Part shown: piece by piece, positions 1 through 6,907 of the stretch
Position numbering within the stretch: position 1 is the stretch's first letter
How the letters are laid out: each line of letters begins with the position of its first letter
Source of the DNA: FEN-987 sp035524675
Lineage (GTDB): Archaea; Thermoproteota; Bathyarchaeia; 40CM-2-53-6
Assembly (NCBI GenBank): GCA_035524675.1
Contig: DATKOK010000055.1
Coordinates: 1 to 17,087, forward strand
Length of the DNA stretch: 17,087 nucleotides
Direction of reading: 5' to 3'
Translations under genes and position numbers: made by a program
Notes under the pieces: generated by a model
Database searches by the model: none
Seen by the model: the letters and a program-made list of their open reading frames with translations, nothing else
What the model was told of the DNA's origin: nothing

Positions 1-613
1 CGGCGTCGTCCAGTCGGAAGTCTATAATCCCGTCTGATGATCCTTCTAGCTGCTTATAGGCCCATTCGCTATGGACGCCCTTCATGATTCCGAAGACTAG
101 AGTAGACTTCTTTACTGGACCAATTGGAAGTACGCGAGTAAGCATGAATTCGGTCCAAGCCTTCTCGTCGTTGAATCTGGCGAGCGTCGAGAAATTGTCT
201 ACGATTCTAAGTGATTCCGGCCACTCTGCTTCGGGATGATTCAAGTCATCTTCTGTAAGACGGAACTGTATACTTTGGTCGGCCACTTTGAGTGACTCAA
301 TACCATACTTTTCCTTCGACTTCCGCCCTAACGTGGGTGTGTACCAGTCGTAGACTCGTAACCTATCATTCGTCTCCAAGTCAGCCACATTTAGGCCAAG
401 TCGTCTGAGTTGCATTCGGACTGCGTCACACGGTCTAGTGAACCCGTTGTACCCGACATCGCCGCCACCTTTCACCCAACCGGCGGTTATGGTGAGACTG
501 GAGTTGTACCATTGCGACGCAGGATCAAATTCAACAAGAATGTTAGAGCCGGGTGGCGTTAGATCAGCAGTAAGGTCATCAATCAAAGGGATCTTTGGCA
601 CTGTATAACACAT
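1..613 (-). CDS. RecA/KaiC-like protein, N-terminal part (3' end outside window)
   Basis: I translated this reading frame directly. It opens at ATG 613-611, has an in-frame TGA seven codons upstream, and stays open for 204 codons to the window edge. The protein begins MCYTVPKIPLIDDL and contains GSNILVEFDPAS near residue 23, a middle segment ending LRVYDWYTPTLG, and a later part with FGIMKGVHSEWAYKQLEGSSDGIIDFRLDD. That last segment resembles the strand and signature of archaeal KaiC/RecA-superfamily signalling ATPases, which often end in GVIDF/GIIDF. The place where a Walker A loop would lie reads FDPASQWYNSS, with no GxxxxGK[ST]. This suggests a degenerate, non-ATP-binding member. The role is unknown; signalling or scaffold is a guess. 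The C-terminal part is missing because of the window edge. Confidence 0.7.
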   Translation of the reverse strand, partial: MCYTVPKIPLIDDLTADLTPPGSNILVEFDPASQWYNSSLTITAGWVKGGGDVGYNGFTRPCDAVRMQLRRLGLNVADLETNDRLRVYDWYTPTLGRKSKEKYGIESLKVADQSIQFRLTEDDLNHPEAEWPESLRIVDNFSTLARFNDEKAWTEFMLTRVLPIGPVKKSTLVFGIMKGVHSEWAYKQLEGSSDGIIDFRLDDA

Positions 614-701
614 GACTATGGAAGTTTTTCAGGGTTTAGAGCTTTCCTGTCTGTAAGTAAACGACCGTCGGCGGTCTCGCCAGTCGGCCGTAGAGTTACA
701 T

Positions 702-726
702 AAAAAGAGGACGAGGACCACGGTCC
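702..726 (-). terminator. Possible terminator of the caspase-like gene
   Basis: Read on the minus strand, the self-complementary GGACCGTGGTCC (726-715) follows the stop codon at 746-748 by about 20 bases. It is followed eight bases later by a T5 run (706-702). Archaeal termination depends mainly on the T-run, so the hairpin may be incidental. Confidence 0.4.
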
Positions 727-745
727 CTATTGGATCGTGGGTCTT

Positions 746-1498
746 CTACGGAAGCGTTAGTGATCCGTTACCGGTGTACCAGAATGGTGGGGCGTAGGTT
801 GTATCGTAGGAATCTGACGGTTGTTGGCCTTGGTTCACAGGTGAGAGAGTATTGTACACTGCTGATTCCACGTTCTGTTTATTGACTAATAGGTTCGCAA
901 TGATTGACATGGTCAGATCGTCGACCAGGCCGCTCTGCAGCGAGATTACTCCGTTGTTGAAGATCACCGTATTGACTCCAGCTTTGAGTAGTTCTGGGGC
1001 GATTGAGGCGCCGTAGCTCGCTATGAAGATTACAAGTCTTACTCGGTTCAGGCTGCCCGCCTTAAAGTAGTGGGGTATGAAGTCCGGACTCATGCCGAGG
1101 ATCCCGGCGTGGGCATTGAGCAAGCCGCTTGCGAAATCGGCTGCGTACTTCTGTTGGACCTCGTTGTTCACATGTTGACCGATGTACCAGTACACATCAT
1201 GTCCTTGAGCGTAAGTGTTCGTGCGCCAGATTATGACACTGTAATTGTTCAAGTTGCTGAGTAGGAAGTCGACGTTAACTGCACCGTCCGCGAGGGAAGT
1301 AACGTTGTAACCTGTATCTTTCAGCATCTTGGTGAGCGAAGAACCGCGAGAACCGAATGGAATCGTTGCGTCAAGCGGCGAGATCACCAACGCCTGCTTC
1401 GTATCCGTGACACGCGGCGCGAGAGCATTGACTCCTATCGGGACTGAAAATGGCAAGAGCAGGAGGAGTACAATGAGTAGTTTCTTCAATTCAAACAT
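746..1498 (-). CDS. Secreted alpha/beta protein, caspase/C25-like fold without clear catalytic residues
   Basis: The 250-residue product starts at ATG 1498, where a typical signal peptide begins: basic MFELKK, then a leucine-rich core, ending around NALA (residue 27). A longer frame to 1639 exists, but it would bury the signal peptide behind 47 residues that do not look like protein. After the signal, KQALVISPLD (34-43) looks like the first strand of a Rossmann-like fold. NNYSVIIWRTNTY (84-96) and NRVRLVIFIASYGAS (151-165) are further strands, and KAGVNTVIFNNGVISL (172-187) resembles the GAxAxIGWxGxVS part of archaeal caspase/C25-like proteins. In those families a Cys follows the VIxxS strand and a His-Gly pair precedes it. 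Here the Cys site reads IASYGA and no HG is seen, so a pseudo-enzyme is likely. No C-terminal membrane anchor is visible, so the product is probably released. The fold assignment is my pattern match, not a search. Confidence 0.6.
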   Translation of the reverse strand: MFELKKLLIVLLLLLPFSVPIGVNALAPRVTDTKQALVISPLDATIPFGSRGSSLTKMLKDTGYNVTSLADGAVNVDFLLSNLNNYSVIIWRTNTYAQGHDVYWYIGQHVNNEVQQKYAADFASGLLNAHAGILGMSPDFIPHYFKAGSLNRVRLVIFIASYGASIAPELLKAGVNTVIFNNGVISLQSGLVDDLTMSIIANLLVNKQNVESAVYNTLSPVNQGQQPSDSYDTTYAPPFWYTGNGSLTLP

Positions 1499-1529
1499 CT
1501 CCAATTCACTCCGGCAGTCAGTCGGGAAG

Positions 1530-1539
1530 AAAAATATTC
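1530..1539 (-). promoter_or_regulatory. TATA-like box for the secreted caspase-like gene
   Basis: Minus strand reads GAATATTTTT, centred about 36 bases before ATG 1498. Archaeal transcription usually starts about 25 bases downstream, which would leave a leader of roughly 10 bases. This supports the 1498 start over 1639. The minus strand also reads GGAG immediately before the ATG. Confidence 0.45.
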
Positions 1540-1557
1540 TACAGCTCGAGTAGAATA
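1535..1557. repeat. Perfect 8-bp inverted repeat over the promoter
   Basis: TATTCTAC (1535-1542) and GTAGAATA (1550-1557) are exact reverse complements, separated by seven bases. The left arm overlaps the TATA-like box of the minus-strand gene. The geometry fits a dimeric repressor operator; the regulator is unknown. Confidence 0.5.
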
Positions 1558-1892
1558 CTACACGTAACCGATCGATGATAATTGCGCCGTTTGTGCAACT
1601 CTTCAGAAAGCGATAGTTAACGGGCGTACACACATCCAATGGAACGCACGCGGGGGAAAACTGGTGACAATTGCAATCCCCACGCGCATGTGGTCCACGT
1701 TATTGCTACGCTCCTGCCAAACCTCTCTCTCAAGGCAGCAGGGTTGTTGAACCGTATCATATAACGTGCTTTCCGACGAGTAGTCTCCCAGCAGGCGCAA
1801 CCTACACGGAAATGTGTTGACGCCGCTCGCTCCCTACACGAGCTACAGTTCCCATGCTCCTGAGATGAGGGTTCGACTAATAGGTCGAGAGA
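1558..1892. other. Divergent intergenic stretch with no gene seen
   Basis: Between the promoter of the minus-strand secreted protein and the plus-strand membrane protein there are about 335 bases. The only open frames are short, overlap one another, and encode Arg/Cys/Trp-rich peptides without a family look. I found no tRNA arm pairing, no repeat array and no convincing TATA box for the plus-strand gene. Confidence 0.5.
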
Positions 1893-2579
1893 ATGATTCA
1901 TGGGGAGATGCATTTGAACTGGCGTAGTCTGATACCCGCTGGATTACTCATAGTAGTGATGCTTGGAACTTTTGTAGTTACTCCTGCGTTTGCCACTTTC
2001 TGTCAGCTCAACAATCTTTTGTACAATTATCCAGAGGTTGTTTCGTCAGGTCAGATCGTTACCACGACAGTAACGGTGAGTGGTGTATGTGCTCCCGATG
2101 ATGCTGACTTTTACTCGATCAGATCAGACCTGAACGACATGTCAGGTCTTGTCATATCTGACGTATCTGTTCCTATCGGTTACAGTCAGGGCCAGAATTG
2201 GACGATCACAGTACAGAATCAAGCTACTGCACCATTGCGTTCCGGTTCATGGCAGATCCTTTTCGCAGTTTACATTTTCGCCGCCATCGGTAGCGGATCA
2301 ACCATAGATTCAGTAAGATACAAACCAGTTACCATACAAGTCGGAACATCGCAAGCAACTCAGACGATTGAGTCGACCAGCATAACCATGATTCAAACTC
2401 AAGCTTCCAACATAATCTCAACTGAAACCGCAATCTCGAGTGGTTTTCCTACTCAGTTGATTGAACCAGCTCAGTCCTCAAATGAGGCATACAGATGGTT
2501 TGCTGCGGTACTCGTACTCCTCCTACTAGTCATGGTCGTAATTGTAATCCGACAGAAGAAGAGCAGCCGTAAGAAGTAG
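1893..2579 (+). CDS. Single-pass surface protein with signal peptide and C-terminal anchor
   Basis: This is a 228-residue protein of unknown family. It has an N-terminal hydrophobic signal (about 12-34, ending TPAFA). Next is an ectodomain of about 115 residues with alternating strand-like segments and two cysteines (C37, C66) that could form a disulfide. From about 152 to 198 there is a Thr/Ser/Gln-rich stalk with repeated TQ/TS steps. A membrane helix (about 202-219, WFAAVLVLLLLVMVVIVI) and a basic tail QKKSSRKK complete it. The topology is therefore outside-facing with a short cytoplasmic tail. A second start, ATG 1908, lies five codons in and would also give a good signal peptide. It is followed on the same strand by another anchored surface protein with a similar basic-tail anchor, so both probably work at the cell envelope. 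The ectodomain may be an immunoglobulin-like beta sandwich, but that is a guess from composition. Confidence 0.7.
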   Translation: MIHGEMHLNWRSLIPAGLLIVVMLGTFVVTPAFATFCQLNNLLYNYPEVVSSGQIVTTTVTVSGVCAPDDADFYSIRSDLNDMSGLVISDVSVPIGYSQGQNWTITVQNQATAPLRSGSWQILFAVYIFAAIGSGSTIDSVRYKPVTIQVGTSQATQTIESTSITMIQTQASNIISTETAISSGFPTQLIEPAQSSNEAYRWFAAVLVLLLLVMVVIVIRQKKSSRKK

Positions 2580-2687
2580 GTGAAACGCTCACGTGAAATC
2601 GAGGTCAATTCGTGGCGAACATGAGCTGTTATGCTAAGTTACTTCGATAGGTTTTTGTCCGCATAAACTGTAAGATGCTTGGTATCA

Positions 2688-3764
2688 ATGCGAGACTCCA
2701 GGTTTTCGCAAATCATCCTCATAGCCGTTGTATTGTTCGCAGGATTCAGCTTTGCCTCTTCGAACACTAGTCGAGTATACGGATATGGCGACACATTCTG
2801 GTTAGGACCAGGTGGGTGTTCCTACTGGTATTACTACGCATGGTACTGTCCATACTACAGTTACTCCTGGTACTACCCTTACTACTACGGATTCTCATAC
2901 CCCTATTCTTACGGTTACTCGTACTACTTCCAACCAACCAGTTTCCAATTGACCGTGAACGTTAGCCCGTCGACCATACAACCCACTCTTACGGGCGCGG
3001 GCGCGTACAGTCAAGGAACATCAGCCAATTTCGCTGCTACCCAGAACATAATTCAAGTCTCCCCGAATACGCGGTACGTTTTCTCACATTGGAGCGGCGA
3101 CTACACGGGTGAGGGTCTAAGTGGAACAGTAACCATGGATTCAGCCAAGACAGTCACCGCCGTCTACCAAATACAATATTCCCTGAATATCACTACGCCA
3201 CCCAACGTTATTTCGATCCAAGGAGGTGGATGGTACAACGCGGGGGATTCAGCAACGCTCACCGCACCATCCCAAGTCGTGGGAGGACCAAATAGCAGGC
3301 TTAGCTTCAATGGATGGAACGTCGACGGCGTCAACGGTACAACAAACTCCACACTAATCATACTGATGAACACACCTCATACGGTCAATGCACAGTACAA
3401 ACAGCAGTACTACCTAGCAGTCACAAGCGACCTTGGCTCCACGACCGGGACAGGCTGGTACGATGCGGGCACTCAAGCTGAAATTTCAGCTTCCACACCT
3501 CCAAATCCGGCTTACGGGATCAACATGGTGTTCGCCGGATGGAATGGTACCGTAAACTCGCCTTCAAGTCAGTCTACAACCGTCTTAATGGATGGACCTA
3601 AGACTGTGACTGCGATGTGGCGGTCTGATGCGACCGTGCTCTACGCGACCGGTGTAGTTGTTATTGCCATCATCAGTGTAGCTGCGTACCTTCTAGTAAC
3701 CAGACGAAAAGAGCCTGCATCGTCAGCTACGAAAAATGAGGAATCTGCGGCAGAGACAGGGTAG
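2688..3764 (+). CDS. Anchored surface protein: Tyr-rich segment plus three InlB-type beta repeats
   Basis: I chose ATG 2688 (358 aa). A TTG three codons upstream (2679) is also open, but the AT-rich ATAAAC at 2663-2668 lies about 22 bases before the ATG, which fits a leaderless start. The order of parts is: signal peptide (about 1-24); a tyrosine-rich stretch (43-80) with 19 Tyr, 3 Trp and 2 Cys in 38 residues; three repeats at about 86-163, 164-241 and 242-314; a membrane helix (about 316-337); and a cytoplasmic tail starting TRRKE. Each repeat ends with a Phe, a GW/HW and a (K/H)TV(T/N)A(V/Q/M)(Y/W) close. Repeats 2 and 3 also share GWY(N/D)AG. This is the pattern of divergent InlB B-repeats found in adhesin-like surface proteins. 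The role is probably envelope structure or adhesion. The tail end overlaps the start of the next gene. Confidence 0.8.
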   Translation: MRDSRFSQIILIAVVLFAGFSFASSNTSRVYGYGDTFWLGPGGCSYWYYYAWYCPYYSYSWYYPYYYGFSYPYSYGYSYYFQPTSFQLTVNVSPSTIQPTLTGAGAYSQGTSANFAATQNIIQVSPNTRYVFSHWSGDYTGEGLSGTVTMDSAKTVTAVYQIQYSLNITTPPNVISIQGGGWYNAGDSATLTAPSQVVGGPNSRLSFNGWNVDGVNGTTNSTLIILMNTPHTVNAQYKQQYYLAVTSDLGSTTGTGWYDAGTQAEISASTPPNPAYGINMVFAGWNGTVNSPSSQSTTVLMDGPKTVTAMWRSDATVLYATGVVVIAIISVAAYLLVTRRKEPASSATKNEESAAETG

Positions 3765-4464
3765 AGAACCGTTGCCTCTGCCAAAGATCGTTGTATCAAA
3801 AGACGGACCGTATCTCGTCTCAGGAAGCGTTCCACTTTCAGTAGAAGTAATCACGCCCGATAAAGAAGGCTATTCCTGGGACTGGAAGCAGGGCAAGAAG
3901 TTCAATACAAAAACAAAGTACGCGCTTTGTCGGTGCGGACAGTCCAAGTCAAAGCCATTCTGTGACGGAACCCACACTAAAGTCAGATTCGAAGGCAGAG
4001 TAACTGCAACTCGTATTCCTTTCGCAAGGCAGGCTGAAACAATTGATGGGCCCACAATAATATTGAGTGATGCTGAAAATCTGTGTGCTTTCGCTCGGTT
4101 CTGTGATCCAGGCGGGAAGATTTGGAGCCTAGTTAAGAAAACTGATGACCCGAAAGTTCGCGAACTTGTCATTCGGGAAGCAAACCATTGTCCAGCAGGC
4201 CGACTCGTCGTTCACGATACGAAAACGAGGAAGGAGATAGAGCATCAGCTCCCCGCCTCCATCGCGATTGTGGAGGATCCACTGCTAGGCTGCAGCGGGC
4301 CGCTCTGGGTCCGCGGGGGGATAACGATTGAAACAGAAGACGGTAAACCCTACGAAGTGCGAAATCGCGTGACCCTATGCCGCTGTGGATCTTCGAGCAA
4401 CATGCCCTTTTGTAACGGCAGCCACGCCAGTATCAAGTTTCAGGACGGACTCCTAGGTAAATAG
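3736..4464 (+). CDS. Iron-sulfur protein with two CDGSH domains and a central cysteine-rich domain
   Basis: Two CDGSH-type motifs are plain in the 242-residue product. The first is CRCGQSKSKPFCDGTH (C65, C67, C76, H80) and the second is CRCGSSSNMPFCNGSH (C215, C217, C226, H230). Each 3Cys-1His set should bind a [2Fe-2S] cluster, as in mitoNEET-family proteins. Between them, ENLCAFARFC (C117, C123) and NHCPAG (C152), perhaps with C186, match the divergent mono-cluster ferredoxin-like domain (Fer4_19) that often accompanies CDGSH domains. The second motif has Asn227 where Asp is usual. The protein is probably soluble and may transfer electrons or clusters; the partner is unknown. ATG 3736 overlaps the upstream gene by 29 bases. 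A TTG at 3772, just after that gene's stop, is the alternative, and the first 12 residues are not obviously conserved. Co-transcription with the surface protein is likely. Confidence 0.85.
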   Translation: MRNLRQRQGREPLPLPKIVVSKDGPYLVSGSVPLSVEVITPDKEGYSWDWKQGKKFNTKTKYALCRCGQSKSKPFCDGTHTKVRFEGRVTATRIPFARQAETIDGPTIILSDAENLCAFARFCDPGGKIWSLVKKTDDPKVRELVIREANHCPAGRLVVHDTKTRKEIEHQLPASIAIVEDPLLGCSGPLWVRGGITIETEDGKPYEVRNRVTLCRCGSSSNMPFCNGSHASIKFQDGLLGK

Positions 4465-4505
4465 GGCCTAAATTGTCAACTCGCTGGCGGCCGCATGAGC
4501 ATACG

Positions 4506-4919
4506 TTATCGATGCTTCCGCCTAAGGATGCGTATGGCTTTCGTGACGTCGGGCACTGCCATAATTACCGTGGATCGTACTGAGCCGTCGGCCGTTGCCG
4601 CATAGGCGTATTTGATGTTTATGTTGGCCCTGCCCAGCTTACCTGCTACCTCACCAAATGAGCCCGCTTTATTATCCAGCTCCATTGCCACGACTTCTTC
4701 CTCCGAGAATCGAATATCTGCTGCCTTCAACGCCGCCTTAGCCTCCTCGGGCATATCAACCCATACTCTGACCTTGCTTCGGCCCCTGATGTCAGGTGCA
4801 TAGAGTGCCAAGATGTTCACTCTCGCCCTGCCCAGTGTCGAACAAAGATGAGCAAGCGTGCGCGGCTTATTCCCCGCGACCATTGTGATCTGGGTAACTT
4901 TTGCTAGGAGCAATAGCAT
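4506..4919 (-). CDS. Tandem ACT-domain protein
   Basis: This small protein (137 aa from ATG 4919; GTG 4922 adds one residue) has two ACT domains and no catalytic domain. The first runs from about residue 7 (KVTQITMVAGNKPRTLAHL) and the second from about residue 76 (VVAMELDNKAGSFGEVAGKL). Each shows the N-K-(P/A)-G-x-(L/F)-type turn and helix, although the first reads NKPRTL where NKPGTL is usual, followed by a strand with VNI or INI. The conserved pairing of strands suggests a dimeric amino-acid-sensing regulator, as known for stand-alone ACT proteins. The ligand is unknown. A TTG at residue 3 could also be the start, since homologues commonly begin near AKVTQI. It faces the plus-strand iron-sulfur gene tail-to-tail and is 146 bases downstream of the cupin gene on the same strand. 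Confidence 0.8.
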   Translation of the reverse strand: MLLLLAKVTQITMVAGNKPRTLAHLCSTLGRARVNILALYAPDIRGRSKVRVWVDMPEEAKAALKAADIRFSEEEVVAMELDNKAGSFGEVAGKLGRANINIKYAYAATADGSVRSTVIMAVPDVTKAIRILRRKHR

Positions 4920-4986
4920 CACGGGTTGTAGTATCGTGTTTTCCTAATGAGATTAGTCCTATGGAAGGATACACTGGAGTACCTCT

Positions 4987-5007
4987 AGCGACATGAAATA
5001 GGTCGCT
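4987..5007. repeat. Hairpin between ACT and cupin genes
   Basis: AGCGAC (4987-4992) and GTCGCT (5002-5007) pair with a nine-base loop. It lies 67 bases upstream of the ACT gene on its transcript side. No T-run follows on either strand, so it is not a clear terminator. Confidence 0.3.
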
Positions 5008-5040
5008 TTCTAGCTTGTGGTCTGGATTTCATGATGCCTA

Positions 5041-5056
5041 TGTGTCACGTGACACA
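5041..5056. repeat. Perfect 16-bp palindrome TGTGTCACGTGACACA
   Basis: All eight base pairs match around a CACGTG core. It sits nine bases beyond the stop codon of the cupin gene and about 120 bases before the ACT gene start on the same (minus) strand. It could be a 3' stem or a dimer-binding site; no T-run follows on the minus strand, which favours the latter. Confidence 0.5.
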
Positions 5057-5065
5057 CTTTGCTCC

Positions 5066-6187
5066 TCAGGTTTGAGAGTATACGTTTGGGCCAAATGCTT
5101 TGTAGGCTACCAACCATGATTTGCCCGTGTTCTTAACGGTGTATCCAGCTTCAGCCGCCTCCTTGGTCACGAGAACCTCATCTTGGCCCAATTTGGCGCG
5201 CACCGGGGTCTGTTCGATTACCGCTTTCCCCTGCCAGATCAGGAGTGGATGTGCCGCATCTTCATGACAGGTTATTTTTGCTCTTGGCTTGACCTTGATC
5301 TCCTTTCCTGAGTATTTTCCAGTAGTTCGAGGGTTATAGATCCAACGTTCAGAACCTTCCCCCTCCGGCGGCTTACTAACCGGCTCTGGTAAGAGGTGAT
5401 ATTTACGGTAGTAGTTCGAGTCAGTTGAGGTTTCGAAGTCAATCAACCTGATGACGTCTTCTTCACTAGGTAATTCTTTGAGGAGAAAGTCTCGTTTTGA
5501 GAAAAGTCTCCCCATGTAGTCGGCTTGAAGAATGTAATATTCGTCAGATGGTTCTCCAAGTTCCAAGGTGATAGCTGTTCCGGGTGCGTGTGGCACTCCA
5601 GCTCTAGTGTAGAACCCTTCTCCCGTGTTCAGTCTGTACGCGGGAGACAGGTCCAACGCCTTGTCGTCATTCCACCGTTTGAGGCACTCTAGCACCTCCG
5701 ACGACGTTGTCTCGGGATGGAATCCTAAGTGCGAGTAGGGTAAGGAGCCAGATGCTACAGGGTGCTGCAGGAAGTAATATGACTCATCCCTTGTAGGGTG
5801 TATGTGCGAGAAGATCGGGTAACCCACGTCGAGGATTCCCAGCATGAATCCTAACGTATTGTGATTTGCCTTTGCGAAATTCTCACCCAGCATGCGACTG
5901 GGTAATAGATCAAATGCGTCGCCCAACAGAATGTCGTGATGCGTCGTCTGTAAGCTGATGACGCTTAAGCCAGCGTTCGGGGCTTTCGGTTCACTTCGGA
6001 GCCTACGTAAGCGTCCGACGCAGCAAGCAATCCACCTCTCAGAAGCGTAACCCAGCTTCCCCGGTCGTGAGTTCCTGACGCCTATGCGATTCAAACCGGG
6101 GTAGGCTTGTGGAACCAGATTAGGCTTTAATCGAAGAATTCCCCTCTTCTTATCAAGCTCTTTCTGTAACTTCTCCTCGTCCCCCAT
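5066..6187 (-). CDS. Two-cupin protein, mannose-6-phosphate-isomerase-like
   Basis: This 373-residue protein has a cupin core with FSHIHPTRDESYYFLQH (126-142), where H128, H130 and E135 are likely metal ligands. It also has GEGFYTRAGVPHAPGT (189-204), where H200 would be the final ligand. This arrangement resembles class I phosphomannose isomerases and related sugar-binding cupins. A second, weaker beta-barrel follows at about 285-365, with ITCHEDAAHPLLIWQGKAVIE and a C-terminal FGPNV. Between the halves are residues of mixed character without a known motif. The N-terminal 80 residues are basic and unlike the cupin part. Sugar-phosphate isomerisation is possible, but true isomerases carry further conserved residues that I could not confirm, so an unknown cupin enzyme is safer. 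ATG 6187 is preceded by AGGGG at a spacing of about eight bases. Confidence 0.65.
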   Translation of the reverse strand: MGDEEKLQKELDKKRGILRLKPNLVPQAYPGLNRIGVRNSRPGKLGYASERWIACCVGRLRRLRSEPKAPNAGLSVISLQTTHHDILLGDAFDLLPSRMLGENFAKANHNTLGFMLGILDVGYPIFSHIHPTRDESYYFLQHPVASGSLPYSHLGFHPETTSSEVLECLKRWNDDKALDLSPAYRLNTGEGFYTRAGVPHAPGTAITLELGEPSDEYYILQADYMGRLFSKRDFLLKELPSEEDVIRLIDFETSTDSNYYRKYHLLPEPVSKPPEGEGSERWIYNPRTTGKYSGKEIKVKPRAKITCHEDAAHPLLIWQGKAVIEQTPVRAKLGQDEVLVTKEAAEAGYTVKNTGKSWLVAYKAFGPNVYSQT

Positions 6188-6328
6188 CCGTTAACCCCTG
6201 TCGATTGTATGTCTGGACTAATGTTTGAACTCTTCCAAGCGCCATAAAGGCGAATCAGGCGCCTTCGCAGAATTAGGTAAGTAAGGACTAAAGTTCGAGA
6301 GTCTCTGGATTCAGACTTCTGCAGGTAG

Positions 6329-6832
6329 CTATGCATCTCTGCGAGATACTTGCATCTCTTCTGTAAGCTGCCATGAATTTTCGTTATCGTGGGATTCCTC
6401 AGCCCTCCAGTGAAAGGCATCAGAGGTGATATTGGAAAAGATCCAATGCTCCGGATATCCATCTTTGGACTTGCCCTTCAGCACGATTTCATCACCAATC
6501 TTTCGAGCTACAAACGTTTGGACAAGTCCATGCATCGGAGCAATCCAAATGCTGTGCCATGCGTCAATCTTAGGGTCGTAGAAGCGAATGGTTGTCCCTA
6601 CGGGAACTGTTCGGCCTTCCTTACGGATCATCCAAACATCTTGCACACCCCTTCCATCGAGAATCCATCCGAAGTGGATCTCCCCCTCACGTTTGATTAT
6701 AGTCCCGTCGGGCTGAGGATATTTGGCTTCTAAGATATCCCAGTCTCCTACAAATTGACCGAAGAGCATTAGCTTCTCTCTGAACTTGGGATCGGGGGCT
6801 ACTGATACGAGACCTCGGATCGATGATGACAA
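6329..6832 (-). CDS. Lipocalin-like small protein (DUF1579-like)
   Basis: This is a 167-residue, probably cytosolic protein. The N-terminal FGQFVGDWDIL (24-34) followed by GEIHFGWILDGRGVQDVW (50-67) is the pattern of DUF1579/calycin-like proteins, in which GxW marks the first strand of a barrel. IRFYDPKIDAWHSIWIAP (82-99) is the next two strands, and WQLTEEMQVSRR closes the chain. The ligand and role are unknown. The start is a TTG (6832). It is supported by AGGAGGG six bases upstream (6839-6845), the clearest Shine-Dalgarno site in the window. The protein ends about 140 bases before the cupin gene on the same strand and may be part of the same transcript. Confidence 0.65.
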   Translation of the reverse strand: MSSSIRGLVSVAPDPKFREKLMLFGQFVGDWDILEAKYPQPDGTIIKREGEIHFGWILDGRGVQDVWMIRKEGRTVPVGTTIRFYDPKIDAWHSIWIAPMHGLVQTFVARKIGDEIVLKGKSKDGYPEHWIFSNITSDAFHWRAEESHDNENSWQLTEEMQVSRRDA

Positions 6833-6838
6833 TCTACA

Positions 6839-6845
6839 CCCTCCT
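6839..6845 (-). promoter_or_regulatory. Strong ribosome binding site AGGAGGG for a TTG start
   Basis: AGGAGGG on the minus strand, six bases before TTG 6832, fixes the start of the lipocalin-like gene. Most other genes here lack such a site, which suggests that this gene is translated from within a longer transcript. Confidence 0.65.
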
Positions 6846-6907
6846 GTTTATCGGATATTTGCAATCGCGTTTCTAAATGCTAATGCATGTCGACGTCCAC
6901 AGCTCGC

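Noticed and set aside
1499..1639. 47-residue N-terminal extension of the secreted protein
   Set aside because: It would place a clear signal peptide in the interior, and a TATA-like box lies within it; ATG 1498 is preferred.
1603..1913. Two overlapping minus-strand open frames in the divergent gap
   Set aside because: They are short, rich in Arg/Cys/Trp, overlap each other and the next gene, and show no domain pattern.
6127..6462. 111-codon minus-strand frame between the cupin and lipocalin-like genes
   Set aside because: It overlaps the ends of both real genes in another frame and has no family features.
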